64,000 bases of DNA, taken from the NCBI GenBank assembly GCA_904066235.2, contig CAJFCV020000005.1:6567501-6631500 (forward strand), given 5' to 3'. Within the stretch, counting starts at the first letter, position 1. Every line of letters begins with the position of its first letter. The DNA comes from Bursaphelenchus xylophilus (taxonomy: Eukaryota > Nematoda > Chromadorea > Rhabditida > Aphelenchoididae). Of this stretch, positions 48,900-64,000 are shown in pieces. The notes under the pieces are model-generated. The model did no database searches and was not told the DNA's origin. It was given only the letters and a program-made list of their open reading frames with translations. Both the position numbers and the translations under genes were made by a program.

Positions 48900-50692
<1,793 letters not shown>

Positions 50693-50898
50693 CAAAATAC
50701 AGCCCTGTTCTTGTCTACCAATCTTATGCAAGCATAAATAACGCCGATTTTTTCACAATTTTTGCTCAATATTTCGTCGAATTAGGTTAAAAATTTAATT
50801 ATCTCTTCAAATAAGTGAAGCCGGGATTGTTAAAAGATGCACAAGATGAAAGTTGAAGTTATATACAGTATAAAAGCCTAACAAATAACAGTAGAAAA

Positions 50899-53800
50899 TC
50901 AGTTGTGGGGTTCTATTTCGATGACTAGATCGTTGGGATGGACCTTTTCGCCCTCCTTCAAGTAGATCTTCTTGATGGTGCCATTGATGGGAGCATCTAC
51001 ATTCATTTCCATCTTCATGGCCGACAGAACAAAAAGAGGAGTCTTGGTTCGAACAACATCTCCTTCCTTGACATTAATCTGCAGGATTTCTCCGGGCATT
51101 GGAGCTCCAATAGATCCCTTAACTCCGGGAAGGGCCTTGGGTCTCACCACGACATCTTTGGCGGCCTCTTTGTCTTGAACGAAGATGGATCTCATCTGAC
51201 CGTTCAGTTCGAAGAATACTTCGCGTTCAGCGTTGTTGTTAAGCTTTCCTTCAGCGAGAGCTTGGATCACGAGGGTTTTTCCCTTTTCGATTGTTACCTA
51301 AAAACACTGGTTAATACTTGTCATCATTGTTTTTAACAATTACGTATGAAAATGAACCTACGTCTGTCTCTTCAGCGGTTCCCAAACCAGTCAAAAATAC
51401 TCGTGTGTTCAGCTTATCTACCGGTCCATAAGTCTGTCTAAACTGCTCAAACTCATCGAATTCTCTTGGGAACATGGCTGATGACATAACATCCACATCT
51501 CTGAGTGTCCGACCATGCTTGGCTTCCAGGCTGTTCTTCAACTTGTCAAAGTCCAAAGGAGCCAAATCTTTTCCAGGTCTGTCCTCCAACTTCTTCTTTC
51601 CTCTCAGAACTTTGGTTCTCAATGGTTCGGGGAACCCATAAGGTGGTTGACCGATCTGACCTTCAAAGAATTGGACAACAGATGTGGGGAAGGACAACTC
51701 TTCGGCTCTCTCTACCACCGTCTGCTTGTTGAGGTTGTTCTGGACCATAAATTGGGCCAAATCTCCGACGATCTTGCTGGATGGAGTGACCTTGATGATG
51801 TCGCCGAGGACTTCGTTGGCCTCAGCGTACATCTTCTTAACGTCGTCAAATTTCTCTCCCAATCCCAAAGAGAAAGCCTGAAAATAAATAAAATTGCAAT
51901 TGTTTCAATGTGTAGAACAATGTTAACCCGACTTTCGTTTTACCTGGAATTGCAGATTGGTGTACTGACCACCCGGGATGGCATGATTGTAAACATCCGC
52001 ATTTCCACTCTTCATGGTTACAGTGCATTCAAATGGGCCATACAATTGACGAGCAGTTTCCCAGTAGGCATTGTACTTGGAAACGTCATTCAAATGGATT
52101 CCGGTGTCCAACGGGGTGTTCTCCAATGACGCCACGACAGCACCCATCGATGGCTGACTTGTCATTCCACTCATCGAATCCACAGCCACATCAACAACAT
52201 CAGCACCAGCTTTGGCGCACTCCAACATCGAGGCAACAGCAGCTCCAGCAGTGTCATGAGAATGGACATGGATTGGGATGTCTGGATGGCGATCTCTAAG
52301 GGCAGAGATCAACAACTTGGCCGCCTGAGGCTTTAAAACACCGGCCATATCCTTGATGGCCAAGATGTGAGCGTTTGCTTTGACCAACTGATCAGCCAAG
52401 TCCAGATAATACTTTAAGTCGTATTTGGTTCTGTTCGGATCGGAGACATCTCCAGTGTAAGAGATGGCCGCTTCGATGACTCCGCCAGCCTTCCCAATGG
52501 CTTCCATTCCCACAATCATATTGGGAACGTAATTGAGAGAGTCGAATACTCTGAACACATCCATTCCACTCTTCACTGCCAGTTCGCAGAACTTGTTGAT
52601 GACATTGTCAGGGAAACTGGAGTAACCAACAGCATTGGCACCTCTCAACAGCATCTGGAACGGGATTCCAGGGACCAATTTCCTCAACTGTTCAAGTCTT
52701 TCCCAAGGACATTCGTGGAGGAATCTCATGGATACATCAAAGGTAGCACCTCCCCAATTCTCCAAGGAAAACAGATTGCTGAAGTTGTGAGAGAGGAAGG
52801 GAGCGATCTGGAGAAGGTCGTACGTCCTGACTCTGGTGGCCAGAAGACTCTGATGGGCATCGCGAAAGGTGGTATCTGTCAGAAGACAGCCCTTATGCTT
52901 GCGGACAGCTTTAGCAAAGGCTTCAGGACCTTTTTGGACAAGAATATCACGGAAGCCGGTGGGTGGTTTCAGATCTGAAATTGAGTAATTACCTAATTAC
53001 CAATTAAGTTACCTGGAGGGCTGTATGGGATAGATGGGGTAACATTCTTTGGCTTGAGGTCAGTAACTAACGGAGTCAGAGGTCCATTCACTTGCAGTTC
53101 TCCTAGATACCTGAGGATCTTTTGGGCTCGGTTTTGACTGTGCTTGAAATTGAAAAGTTCTGGATGTTCGTCGATAAAATTCGTGTCAACAGAGCCATCT
53201 CGGAAGTTTGGTTGTTCCAGAACATTCAACAAGAAAGGAATATTCGTCTACAAGTAATAGTAATTATTCAGAATACCATCTATTGCTCACTTTAACACCT
53301 CTGATTCTGAATTCTTTCAGAGCTCGAACCATCTTGGCGGCCGCGTTCGGATGATTTCTGGCGTGAGCAATGACCTTGACCAGAAGGGAGTCATAATGAG
53401 GTGAAATGACTGATCCAGCAAACGCCGAAGCCGAGTCCAAACGGATTCCCATTCCCTCTCCAGATCTGAATACTTCAATTCGACCGGTATCTGGTTGAAA
53501 GTTCATGGCCGGATCTTCAGTGGTGACTCGGCATTGGATTGAAGATCCATGAAGATGAATATTCTCTTGCTTCAACTTCAATTCTTCGAGAGTCTTGCCT
53601 TCAGCGATTCTGACTTGAGCTTGGACAAGATCCACTCTGAACAAAGTTCATTTATGACTGATACATACCACTTACCCTGTAATTTCTTCAGTCACTGTGT
53701 GTTCAACCTGCAGACGAGCATTCACTTCCATGAAATAGAAATTGTTCTTGTTATCGAGAAGGAATTCAACGGTCCCCACATTCTCGTATCCAACATGTTT

Positions 53801-54816
53801 GACCAACTTCAACGCATCAGCCAGCATCTTTTCACGGACTCCTTCATCCAGAGATGGGGCTGGAGCAATCTCCACGACTTTCTGATGTCGTCGTTGAACT
53901 GAGCAATCTCGCTCGTATAAATGGACCATATTTCCGTATTTGTCACCTAAAATAATATAATTCGCACTTTGTCTGCCATTTTACCCATGATCTGAACTTC
54001 GATGTGTCGTGGCCGTTCTACAAACTTCTCAACAAACAAAGAACCATCTCCAAAAGCGGCTTGAGCTTCTGAGAATGCCCGATGGTAAGCGGTTTCAACC
54101 TAAATTATACGTAATATTACATCGAATAAGAATTCTTACTTCTTCCTCGTGCTCCACTTTCCTCATTCCTCTTCCACCACCTCCAAATGCGGCTTTGATG
54201 ATGATTGGGCATCCATATTGCCTTACGAACTCCTTTACGTCTTCTACACTGGACACAGGGCCTGGGGTTCCGGGGACAACCTGAACTCCAGCCTCAATAG
54301 CTGCTTGTCTCGCAGCCACTTTATCTCCCATTCGAGCCATTACATCAGCACTGGGTCCGATGAATACAATACCAGCTTCCTGGCAAGCTCTGGCAAAGTC
54401 CGACCTCTCCGAAAGAAACCCGTACCCGGGGTGAATGGCTTCAATCCCATTTCTGACAGCAATCTCTATGATCTGGTCGATATTGAGGTAAGCCGCAACT
54501 GGAGGGAGTCCCTTACCCACCAAATAAGCCTCATCCGCTTTTAGACGATGGATGGAATGCTTATCCTAAAACATGGATGTAACCATCAATAAAATCAAAG
54601 ACTAATACTTACCTGTTCTGAAAAGATGGCAACAGATGTTTTGTTGAGCTCGGTGAGGGCTCGGAATACTCGAGTCGCAATTTCACCGCGATTGGCCACC
54701 ATGACCTTTTTGAATTCGGTGCTGGCAAATCGAATACCATGAAGAGATGGGTGGAGATGGAGGACTCGTCCCATCGGCATCATGGTTACAATCTGCTGAC
54801 GACGAGATCCCAACAT
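50899..54816 (-). CDS. pyc-1: Pyruvate carboxylase
   Basis: Mitochondrial biotin enzyme converting pyruvate to oxaloacetate. The N-terminus [20 protein letters not shown] is a presequence, followed by the biotin carboxylase domain ([40 protein letters not shown]). The carboxyltransferase barrel carries [31 protein letters not shown] (carboxylated Lys) and [15 protein letters not shown]. The biotinyl domain is at the C-terminus with [12 protein letters not shown] (biotinylated Lys) and ends [10 protein letters not shown]. Eight or more exons. TTTTTCAG upstream of the ATG suits trans-splicing. No break or missing motif seen. Confidence 0.97.
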
Positions 54817-56022
54817 GGTCGAAAGTCAGGATTACTGAAAAAGATTTTAAAAATTTGGACATTAGAACCAACTTGTCATAACATAAATTTTATAGACAAA
54901 AAACCACTAACAAAACACGATAGAAGACCGCGACGAAGTCCACTCCATCCGACTCTAAAGCGAAGATCATTTTAATCGAGTAATCAGTCGAGAAATAAAC
55001 AAGGTCAGCGGAAAAGAATGGACATTCACCCCAAAATAATTTCTTAATATGAGCAAAGATCACTTCAAATAAAACATAGGTCGTACCCTGCCGTCGCGAT
55101 AAAAGCCCCGTGCCCATCAACCCTCAATCTGTATGATAGTCCTCATAATTAATGTTTTGATACCTAAAATTTTGCAAATCGGGAAAAATCTTCTCATTTT
55201 TCTTTATTTATCAAGAGAACGGCAGCACGGAACGGCGACAGAATGAGAATTTGAAAAGGAAAACAAATGATCTGCTTCTATTTTCGTTCGCGCGATCAAA
55301 GTTCTGGCTATCATTCAACGTCTTATCACAACAGAAGGTCAAAGAAATGCACGGAAACGATAACTATCGGGCTGCAGGGGCTGTTTGAGATCAAAGTCAC
55401 TTGAAAACAAAAAAGGAAGCTCAAAATTTAGATAAACAAAATTCTGAAAACGCATTTCGTCCATTTTTTGATAATAAAAGTGGACAAAAAAGAGTGAACG
55501 GATGAAAAAAAAGGAAAGGAACGCTCTTGCTGGGGGCCATTCTTGATCTGAGAACGCTATAAAGATCCTTGAGATAAACACGAAGAAAACGTGTGGAACG
55601 CTATCAAAATAACGTTGCATAAACCACCTCGTGATAATACTAAAACAATAATAAACAACCTTCTCTAGGCATTTTTCCTTCCGAGTCAGAGGGGGAAACT
55701 GTAAAATGCACTTGTGCAGGGTGACTTATGGATCATTCTCATATTACAACAACCATGAAGTACTCTTGCAGAACCAAATTTATCGGAAAGGACCATCTCG
55801 CAATTATACCTCTAATCATTATTATTTTTCGGACAAAAATGTGATGATCTCGAAAAAAACTACCTCCTTTTTTGTGAATAGATACGAGACTTCTAATCAG
55901 AGATGTTTTCAGAGTACTATGAACCCTTAAACAAATAAAAAAGGCCGCCCTTTCTTCGCAATTCGTTTAATAAACTAACAAATATTAACATCTCTTTACA
56001 ACTATGATCATGCTATTGGCGC
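54817..56022. other. Upstream of pyruvate carboxylase / downstream of DCAF5-like gene
   Basis: About 1.2 kb. The + strand is A/purine-rich, consistent with minus-strand leader or intron sequence. A + strand frame at 55706-55930 lacks coding support. No repeat or RNA gene recognised. Confidence 0.45.
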
Positions 56023-57812
56023 TTAGTCGGCAGGCATCTCTTGGACTTCCTCATTGTCACTGCTAGAGGCAGACGTTTGGACATCATTTGCATACTCCTC
56101 ATCAGTGAAAAATTCATCAACGAGATCGTCATACTAAATACGAAAATTACATCGCACTAGGTCATTTAAAAAAATCAACGCGAATATTTATGTTTAACCG
56201 TAATCCCTTCAACAACTTCCCTACCTGGTTAAAGCGGAATACTGCGAATCTGAGTATATCGCCGAGACTTCTGCTATCTAGTTCATCATCGTCACTAGAG
56301 TCATCCAACGAAGTCCCTGCACTACTCATCGCTTGTCTCTGAAACAACAAAATAATTCATTATAAATAACGAGACCTCAGAGTCAGCACAATCAAAAGAC
56401 TTACCAAGTACTGATCGAATTGTGCCAATGTGGCCAGATCTTCCTCCACGGAATCGATGTCATGCTCAAAGAAATCTCCATTCATAGCGAACGGATCACT
56501 CATCTCTCTCCTGACCGGATCTCGGTACGACTTTGGCATTTCATAAGGCGACCAACACTAAACAAATTCAATACATCGTATATTACACTTGCCTTGATTA
56601 CTTTTTCAACCCCGGACGAAGCGATTAAATTATTGGCTGAACTATAACGAATATGGTTGACAATAGATCGGTGCCCTTCCAATTTCACAGCCTCTGCGAC
56701 TTCAGTGACTAAAAAATTATCATAAAAATCAGTTTTACCGCGGTTACTTACCATCTTGTTGATTCTTGGGAATCTTCCACGCATAAATATCCCATTTGTC
56801 ACTTCCACAGAGAATGTAATCCTCTCCAATAAACTCACAAGACTTCATTGTACACGAATTTACGTAGTCCGGGTCATATAAGCCTATCATCTTTTCAGAA
56901 TATACCTAGCTTCAGTTACATAACATTATGCAACACTTACATTACAATATACCAAACCGGCTCCGGAAATAACAGCTGCAGCAGATTCCCCATTAGGCGA
57001 CCATCTTGCAAATGTCGCTTTCTTTGTCCTGTTATGGGTGCCGTCATTAAAAGTGATCATGTCACTAAATATTCAACTCCAATATTTTAGTTGTCGCCTA
57101 CTCTTCCGGTTTCCTGATATCCCTAATGGTCATTCCTTTCTTCCTGGTTGCAATCAAAAGAAGTTCCGGATGCTGTGGGTTGTAGACTGCGGAATAAGCA
57201 CAACACTTCACATTGTACGCGGTTTGTTCTTTGGCCCTGATATCCACAATATGAAACCGGCCATCTTCGTTGGTGGCCACACAAATATTATCTGATGTCG
57301 GCTAAAACATCATCATTTACGTGCGGATTAAACTGACATGAGCATCAACTCGATGGAACGATCCTCCTCCAATTAAACTGTACACTCCGGAGCCGCTTTC
57401 CAAATCGTGAGCATAGAACATTCGATCATTCCCAGCTGAGAATCCGACTTTTCCGTCAGTCGAGATGTCCACAGAGAAGATATTTGAGGTATGGTATGTG
57501 TCCATTATTTTGCAAGGTTTTGGATCCTGAGTCAACAATAAGTCATGTGCATTCCAAAGGAAAACTCGACAATCGTCTCCACCTAAAGGAAGGATAACAT
57601 AACAAGGTGTGCTTACCGCTCAGTAAGTAATTCTCATCAGTTGAAAACTCGAGAGCGTTTACGCATCCGGTGTGTCCTTTGACATCTCGTTGATATAAGG
57701 TCTTTCTGGTGTGTTTGTGTATTGGATCAATGCTTTTGAGGGGATTTTGACCCAGCTCTCGCCGTTCTAAGGCGTCTTGCCAGGCTTGGAAGGACGTTCC
57801 CTCTCCCAACAT
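56023..57812 (-). CDS. DCAF5-like (WDR22) WD40 protein
   Basis: WD40 substrate receptor candidate of CUL4-DDB1 ligases. It starts MLGEGTSFQAWQDALERREL. Blades include KGHTGCVNALEFSTDENYLL followed by GDDCRVFLWNAHDLL, the SNIFSVDISTDGKVGFSAGN block, YSAVYNPQHPELLLIATRKK and TIRDIRKPEE. Further on are GEDYILCGSDKWDIYAWKIP, LEGHRSIVNHIRYSSANNLI and ASSGVEKVIKCWSPYEMPKS, a close parallel to DCAF5/DCAF6. The C-terminus is acidic and Ser-rich (DDSSDDDELDSRS, ending EVQEMPAD). The WDxR DDB1-docking motif was not clearly seen. Confidence 0.82.
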
Positions 57813-58087
57813 GTTTACCAAAATATACTTCCTTACGCTACGTTACAGCTTTACGGAGAGTAATATTGCTCCACCTAGCGAAAAATATTCGAAAAATAAT
57901 ATTTTTTTTTCTACACTTCGCAACCGCTGGAAAAATCCAATAAAAGTGTTTCATTTCGTCAAAGTCACTGTCAATTATAAAGTCAAAGGAGATTTACACG
58001 TGTGTGTATCTTTATCTGTACATCAAAAATAGAGAAAAGGGATTGGCTGCAGACACTTCTATGGTGGAATAGGAACTCCTTGGTTAG

Positions 58088-60809
<2,722 letters not shown>

Positions 60810-61152
60810 TTATGGGTTATTTTACTTTTACGGGTTGATTTGATCAGAGTTTTCACAGATTTTTGTTCTCGCAATTGTCGTTCATAGCTAGAGTCTTCCG
60901 GTAAAGAGCTAATTATTGGATTGTCCAGCCATTTTCACGATACCATCATGATGAAGTTAATATCAGAGCATCGTATGGCGCGGTCTGTCTATGTTTTTAT
61001 GATACTTTTTATGTTTTTAATTTTGTAGCTTCCTCTTTTTTCGTATCGTGATTCGTCTTGATTACAGTATGCTCTACAAAGTAGAGGCCAGAGTAGTGTA
61101 ATAAAGAAAGAAGAAAATAATCGTATCTTGATTGTATCCTCAGTTAGACAGG
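60810..61152. other. Intergenic with trans-splice acceptor
   Basis: About 340 bp between mannosidase and the next + strand gene. GTATCCTCAG ending at 61143 is an acceptor-like site ten bases before the start codon. AATAAAG near 61100 is a weak poly(A)-type sequence. Nothing else seen. Confidence 0.45.
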
Positions 61153-62345
61153 ATGTTACGTCCGAGTAAAGACAGTTTTGAAGGACATCCGGCTTGGTCC
61201 CACAAAACGCCTGATAGCCCGGATAATCTCCCTGCCTGGAAGGAGCCCATTCAGAGAGAGATCCCAACATTCGGCTACTTTTTTCCATTTAATAACATAA
61301 TTACGGGACATGGCGGACAGGTAAATGAACATATCTATAGGTTTAACGTCTCATTTAGCGAAGCCCTGGCCGAGCAAGTCCAGGCCAACGTCGACGAAAC
61401 CGCGGCCAGATTGGCTGACGAATTGGCCGAACAAATACAACGCCAGAAAGACGCCTTAGGAGGTTTTAAAGCCACCAAAGTCAAGTCGAGTGAGAAGGTA
61501 AGGGAGATTACCGTAGTCATCACATGGTTTTGGTTTGATTACGCCAAAACAGTAATATATTCTTTTATTAGGAAGAAAAAGACGACAAAAGTGAAGAGCA
61601 GTCTTTGTCAGAGACTGGCCAAGAAGTGAAGTCAGAAGTGAATGGAGTTGAGACCAATGGAGCCAACGATCTGCCGGAGATTCCTACTGTAACGGAAGGA
61701 GATGAGAATATAAATGATAGCCTCAAATCATTAGCAGGTCGGTATAAAAAGAGAATTTATATCTTTCTAGGCTCAACCACCTCCACATTTGATACTGATG
61801 AAGATGCGGCGCAGAAGACCGAAGTCGAAGAAGACCCAGAATCCAAGGAGATCGAGATTGACATTGGAATAGAGCCAGTGCCCACTTCTCCCGAGGAAAG
61901 GAGGAATGAAGAGGAAGCTCAGACAACTCCACTGCCCACGGATGAGTTCCCAGAAGCAGAGAATAAAAGCGATGGTGTGAGGGAGTTTAGTTTTCGCTTT
62001 TTATAACGTCTTTTTTCATATGACATGGGTTTATATTATATTTAGGGTTTGTCAGCATCTGACACGAATCCAGCTCTGGAACCCGCAGAAGATGAGAATA
62101 CAGTAACCCGTCAAGCCTACACTCCCCAGACCGATATCTCTGATATAGACGCCCAGAAATTGGCTGACGCACAAGCCAATTACATGCTCCCATCGGCCTT
62201 TAATTATACCAAAAAGCCGGCAGCTGAGAACGCCCAAAGTGATTCTGATTCCAACTCGGATATTGTGATTAACGAACAGCCCTGTAAATGCGACAATATC
62301 CGAAAAGACCCCAAGATCAAGACCAAGGTATGTAATATATTGTGA
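61153..62345 (+). CDS. Acidic, mostly disordered protein of unknown function
   Basis: Starts MLRPSKDSFEGHPAWSHKTP, just after an acceptor (CCTCAG). The first about 115 residues include IPTFGYFFPFNNIITGHGGQ and a helical stretch (EALAEQVQANVDETAARLAD). The rest is strongly acidic and Ser/Thr-rich (EEKDDKSEEQSLSETGQE, EVEEDPESKEIEIDIGIE). The C-terminal part has DISDIDAQKLADAQANYMLP and INEQPCKCDNIRKD, ending TKVCNIL. Introns 61498-61571 and others keep frame. The CKC...C residues could anchor a zinc or membrane modification, but this is speculative. No family recognised. Confidence 0.6.
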
Positions 62346-62583
62346 TCGATCTCTCCGTTCTCTTGTCAAAACATTATTCTAATGGTAATGGAATCGTTTA
62401 TTTGATATTGTATTCATTGCGAAAATATAAAAAATACTATACGAAGAAAGACAAATAAAAACATGTTTTGCCCATTGATCTTCGGACCAATTTGGAAAGA
62501 CCTAATAAAAATGATTTGAATTTGTGAGGAGCACCGTAATTGTAGCATAATATATGTCTATTATGATAACGTTCCTTCAGTTA

Positions 62584-63268
62584 CTATCCCATAGTATCTT
62601 CGGAAGAGTATTTTACATACAGAAATCCATCAGGATCCCGATGTCGTCGTGCCAGCTCTCTGATGCTGGTGGTTGAGTCCGGAATCTCATCATCGATAAG
62701 CAAAAAGAGGGACTCATTCCTCGCCGAAACCCTCGAACTGAACAACAGATAAGATTCAGTGACAAACGTACCTGATTACGTGCTTTAATTGAGCAACGGT
62801 CGCCTCGGGGGGCAAGAGGAAATGCTTCTTGTCCATTTTCCGCAACTGTTTCTCGGTTTTAAACCGTTCGATGATCAACTAAAGTAGAAAATATATATAT
62901 CAGACTATTACGGTAATTATGATGACTATAATAAAGAATTTAGAACTTACAAGAACTTTATTGGGATGTTTCTCGGCCAACAACGCAGATTCAGAGCGCC
63001 TACAACAGAATCTAAGTTGAGATTGATACGAATCAGAGGGTTGGGAAGAACTTGGACATTGTCTTGAGTACAACGTAGTCGTCGAAGAGAAGCTCTGAAC
63101 CGACGAGACCGAGCAAAAGCTTATTTTGGGAGATCTGGAAGTTTGGGAGTACAAGCAGTTTGGAGTATGCTCCTTTACAGTCTCCGTGGGCTGCTTCTAA
63201 ACGCTCATTCCAGCATGCACAATATAACTTTTATAACTTACCTTCCGGCGAAACAGGTTGCCGAACAT
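62584..63268 (-). CDS. ATG8/LC3-family ubiquitin-like protein with Ser-rich N-terminal extension
   Basis: Autophagy conjugation protein, LGG-2/LC3 type. Exons 63268-63242, 63196-62951, 62878-62772 and 62737-62584 give 177 residues. The Atg8 fold begins about residue 84: EKHPNKVLLIIERFKTEKQL, MDKKHFLLPPEATVAQLKHV, SLFLLIDDEIPDSTTS and DPDGFLYVKYSSEDTMG. The protein ends exactly at the conserved Gly, so no C-terminal peptide needs removal by ATG4. The first 80 residues (MFGNLFRRKKQPTETVKEH, then Ser/Thr/Cys-rich) replace the usual short helical N-terminus. The RRKK basic patch is noteworthy. Family assignment is strong; the extension is unusual. Confidence 0.85.
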
Positions 63269-63984
63269 TTTGAGTAGAGAGCAAATGAAGTCAACAAAGT
63301 GCTGGCCTCTCCTCTTCTTTTCCTGTATTTCTGGGCGGTCACATCTTACCGTCTGCCTATTCGTCGCCCTCACGAGGTCCCAGCCCGCCTTTCATTGCAT
63401 CGCCGAGTACGGCTTTATGATCCCACTGACCTTGCCACCTCCGATTGCCTATCTGACCGGATAAATGCGGTGTGTAAAGATGCATAAGAATGATGAAATG
63501 CCATTTACATACTTTATATACGACTTGAACAGATCAAAAACGACGTTAACATGAAAGGAGAAGGTGTTAATAATGCTTTAATAATGCTATGCTTCTTTTA
63601 AATTGTATTAAAATGTACTTTGACTTATCTCGGCTATGCTTTAGGACTCATTTACTCAAGGCACGTGAATTTAATGAACTTATTCATAAGCCTAACGTTG
63701 GAATAAGACTGTGTGGTGCAACTCACGTGAAAAACGGATTTTCAGATTATGTAACACTCATTATAAGACCCAGAAGTCATTCGGTCGATTCAAAAACGTG
63801 TCGAATCGGCGATCCCGAGTCCTCTAACGAATCCCTGGCATTCCGTTGCAAGTGAAGCGGGTTTTGTCTGGTTTTTTCTCGGGAAAGCGCGCACCGAGAC
63901 GGCGAGCAGCTGCTTCAGTCAAACAACTTCGGGTGCCCTTTCTTTATTATATTCAAGTAAGGTAATTCTCTGGACTTCTCAGAG
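63269..63984. other. Divergent intergenic region with short open frames
   Basis: Upstream of the LC3-like gene on minus. An ATG at 63288 starts a 58-codon + strand frame (MKSTKCWPLLFFSCISG with a hydrophobic start), and another frame at 63299-63487 is also open; only one could be real and neither has a recognisable domain. The frame at 63589-63855 lacks support. A 5' UTR-like TTCAAG/GTAAGG donor lies near 63957. Confidence 0.35.
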
Positions 63985-64000
63985 ATGGATCAGGAACGTG
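63985..64000 (+). CDS. Start of a further gene (partial)
   Basis: ATG at 63985, encoding MDQER before the window ends, preceded directly by GACTTCTCAGAG, a typical splice or trans-splice acceptor. The product cannot be identified. Confidence 0.4.

Noticed and set aside
55706..55930. Small + strand protein frame (MHLCRVTYGSFSYYNNHE)
   Set aside because: No splice or promoter context; the region looks like minus-strand upstream sequence of pyruvate carboxylase.

Overview
The window is nuclear DNA of a nematode, most likely a chromadorean outside Caenorhabditis. The evidence is small introns (many 33-60 bp), pyrimidine-AG acceptors directly before start codons (spliced-leader-like), closely spaced same-strand gene pairs that look like operons, and nematode-typical families: a ground-like domain protein, CK1/TTBK-like kinases, a Fer-like SH2 kinase and a CHVRN-type four-pass membrane protein. 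Gene models were assembled by eye from reading frames and splice signals, so terminal exons are the least certain parts.

Layout. 0-15 kb: 5' part of ALG5 (-); a multi-pass membrane protein with a three-finger-like ectodomain (+); a ground-like secreted protein (+); a CK1-family kinase (+); ADAT2 downstream of LIN-54 (-); ribosomal protein L12 (+); a four-pass membrane protein and a Pro-rich secreted protein (+); a second CK1/TTBK-like kinase (-). 14.7-29.4 kb: an M1 aminopeptidase with alternative 5' exons spread over 4.5 kb, a purple acid phosphatase, a possible small gene, and a BAR-like coiled-coil protein, all on +. 29.4-36.2 kb: calmodulin (-), with a long purine-rich (on +) flank read as its leader and intron. 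36-42.9 kb: DMAC2-like and DRG1 (-), divergent from Cdt2 and a spastin-like AAA ATPase (+). 43-50.7 kb: an SR splicing factor (-), an M17 aminopeptidase plus an EF-hand protein (+), glutamine synthetase (-), a Fer-like kinase (+). 50.9-57.8 kb: pyruvate carboxylase and a DCAF5-like WD40 protein (-). 58-64 kb: a GH47 mannosidase and an acidic orphan protein (+), an ATG8/LC3-like protein with an odd N-terminus (-), and the first codons of another gene (+).

Repeats. Six palindromic or terminal-inverted-repeat elements stand out: five with TA target duplications (at 1.6, 4.4-5.0, 28.8-29.1, 59.5-59.7 and 59.7-60.05 kb) and one hAT-like element with a perfect 8-bp target duplication (39.2-39.7 kb). 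Four lie in introns and two in intergenic or promoter DNA.

Functional links. ALG5 and the GH47 mannosidase both belong to N-glycosylation. Cdt2 and the DCAF5-like protein are both CUL4-DDB1 receptors. LIN-54/ADAT2, DRG1/DMAC2, Cdt2/spastin and M17 LAP/EF-hand are candidate operon pairs. The most interesting observations are an ATG8-family protein with a Ser-rich extension and an already exposed C-terminal glycine, a probable poison splice site with a hairpin in rpl-12, a PIP-box-like motif in the spastin-like protein next to Cdt2, and two palindromic elements in tandem sharing one TA.
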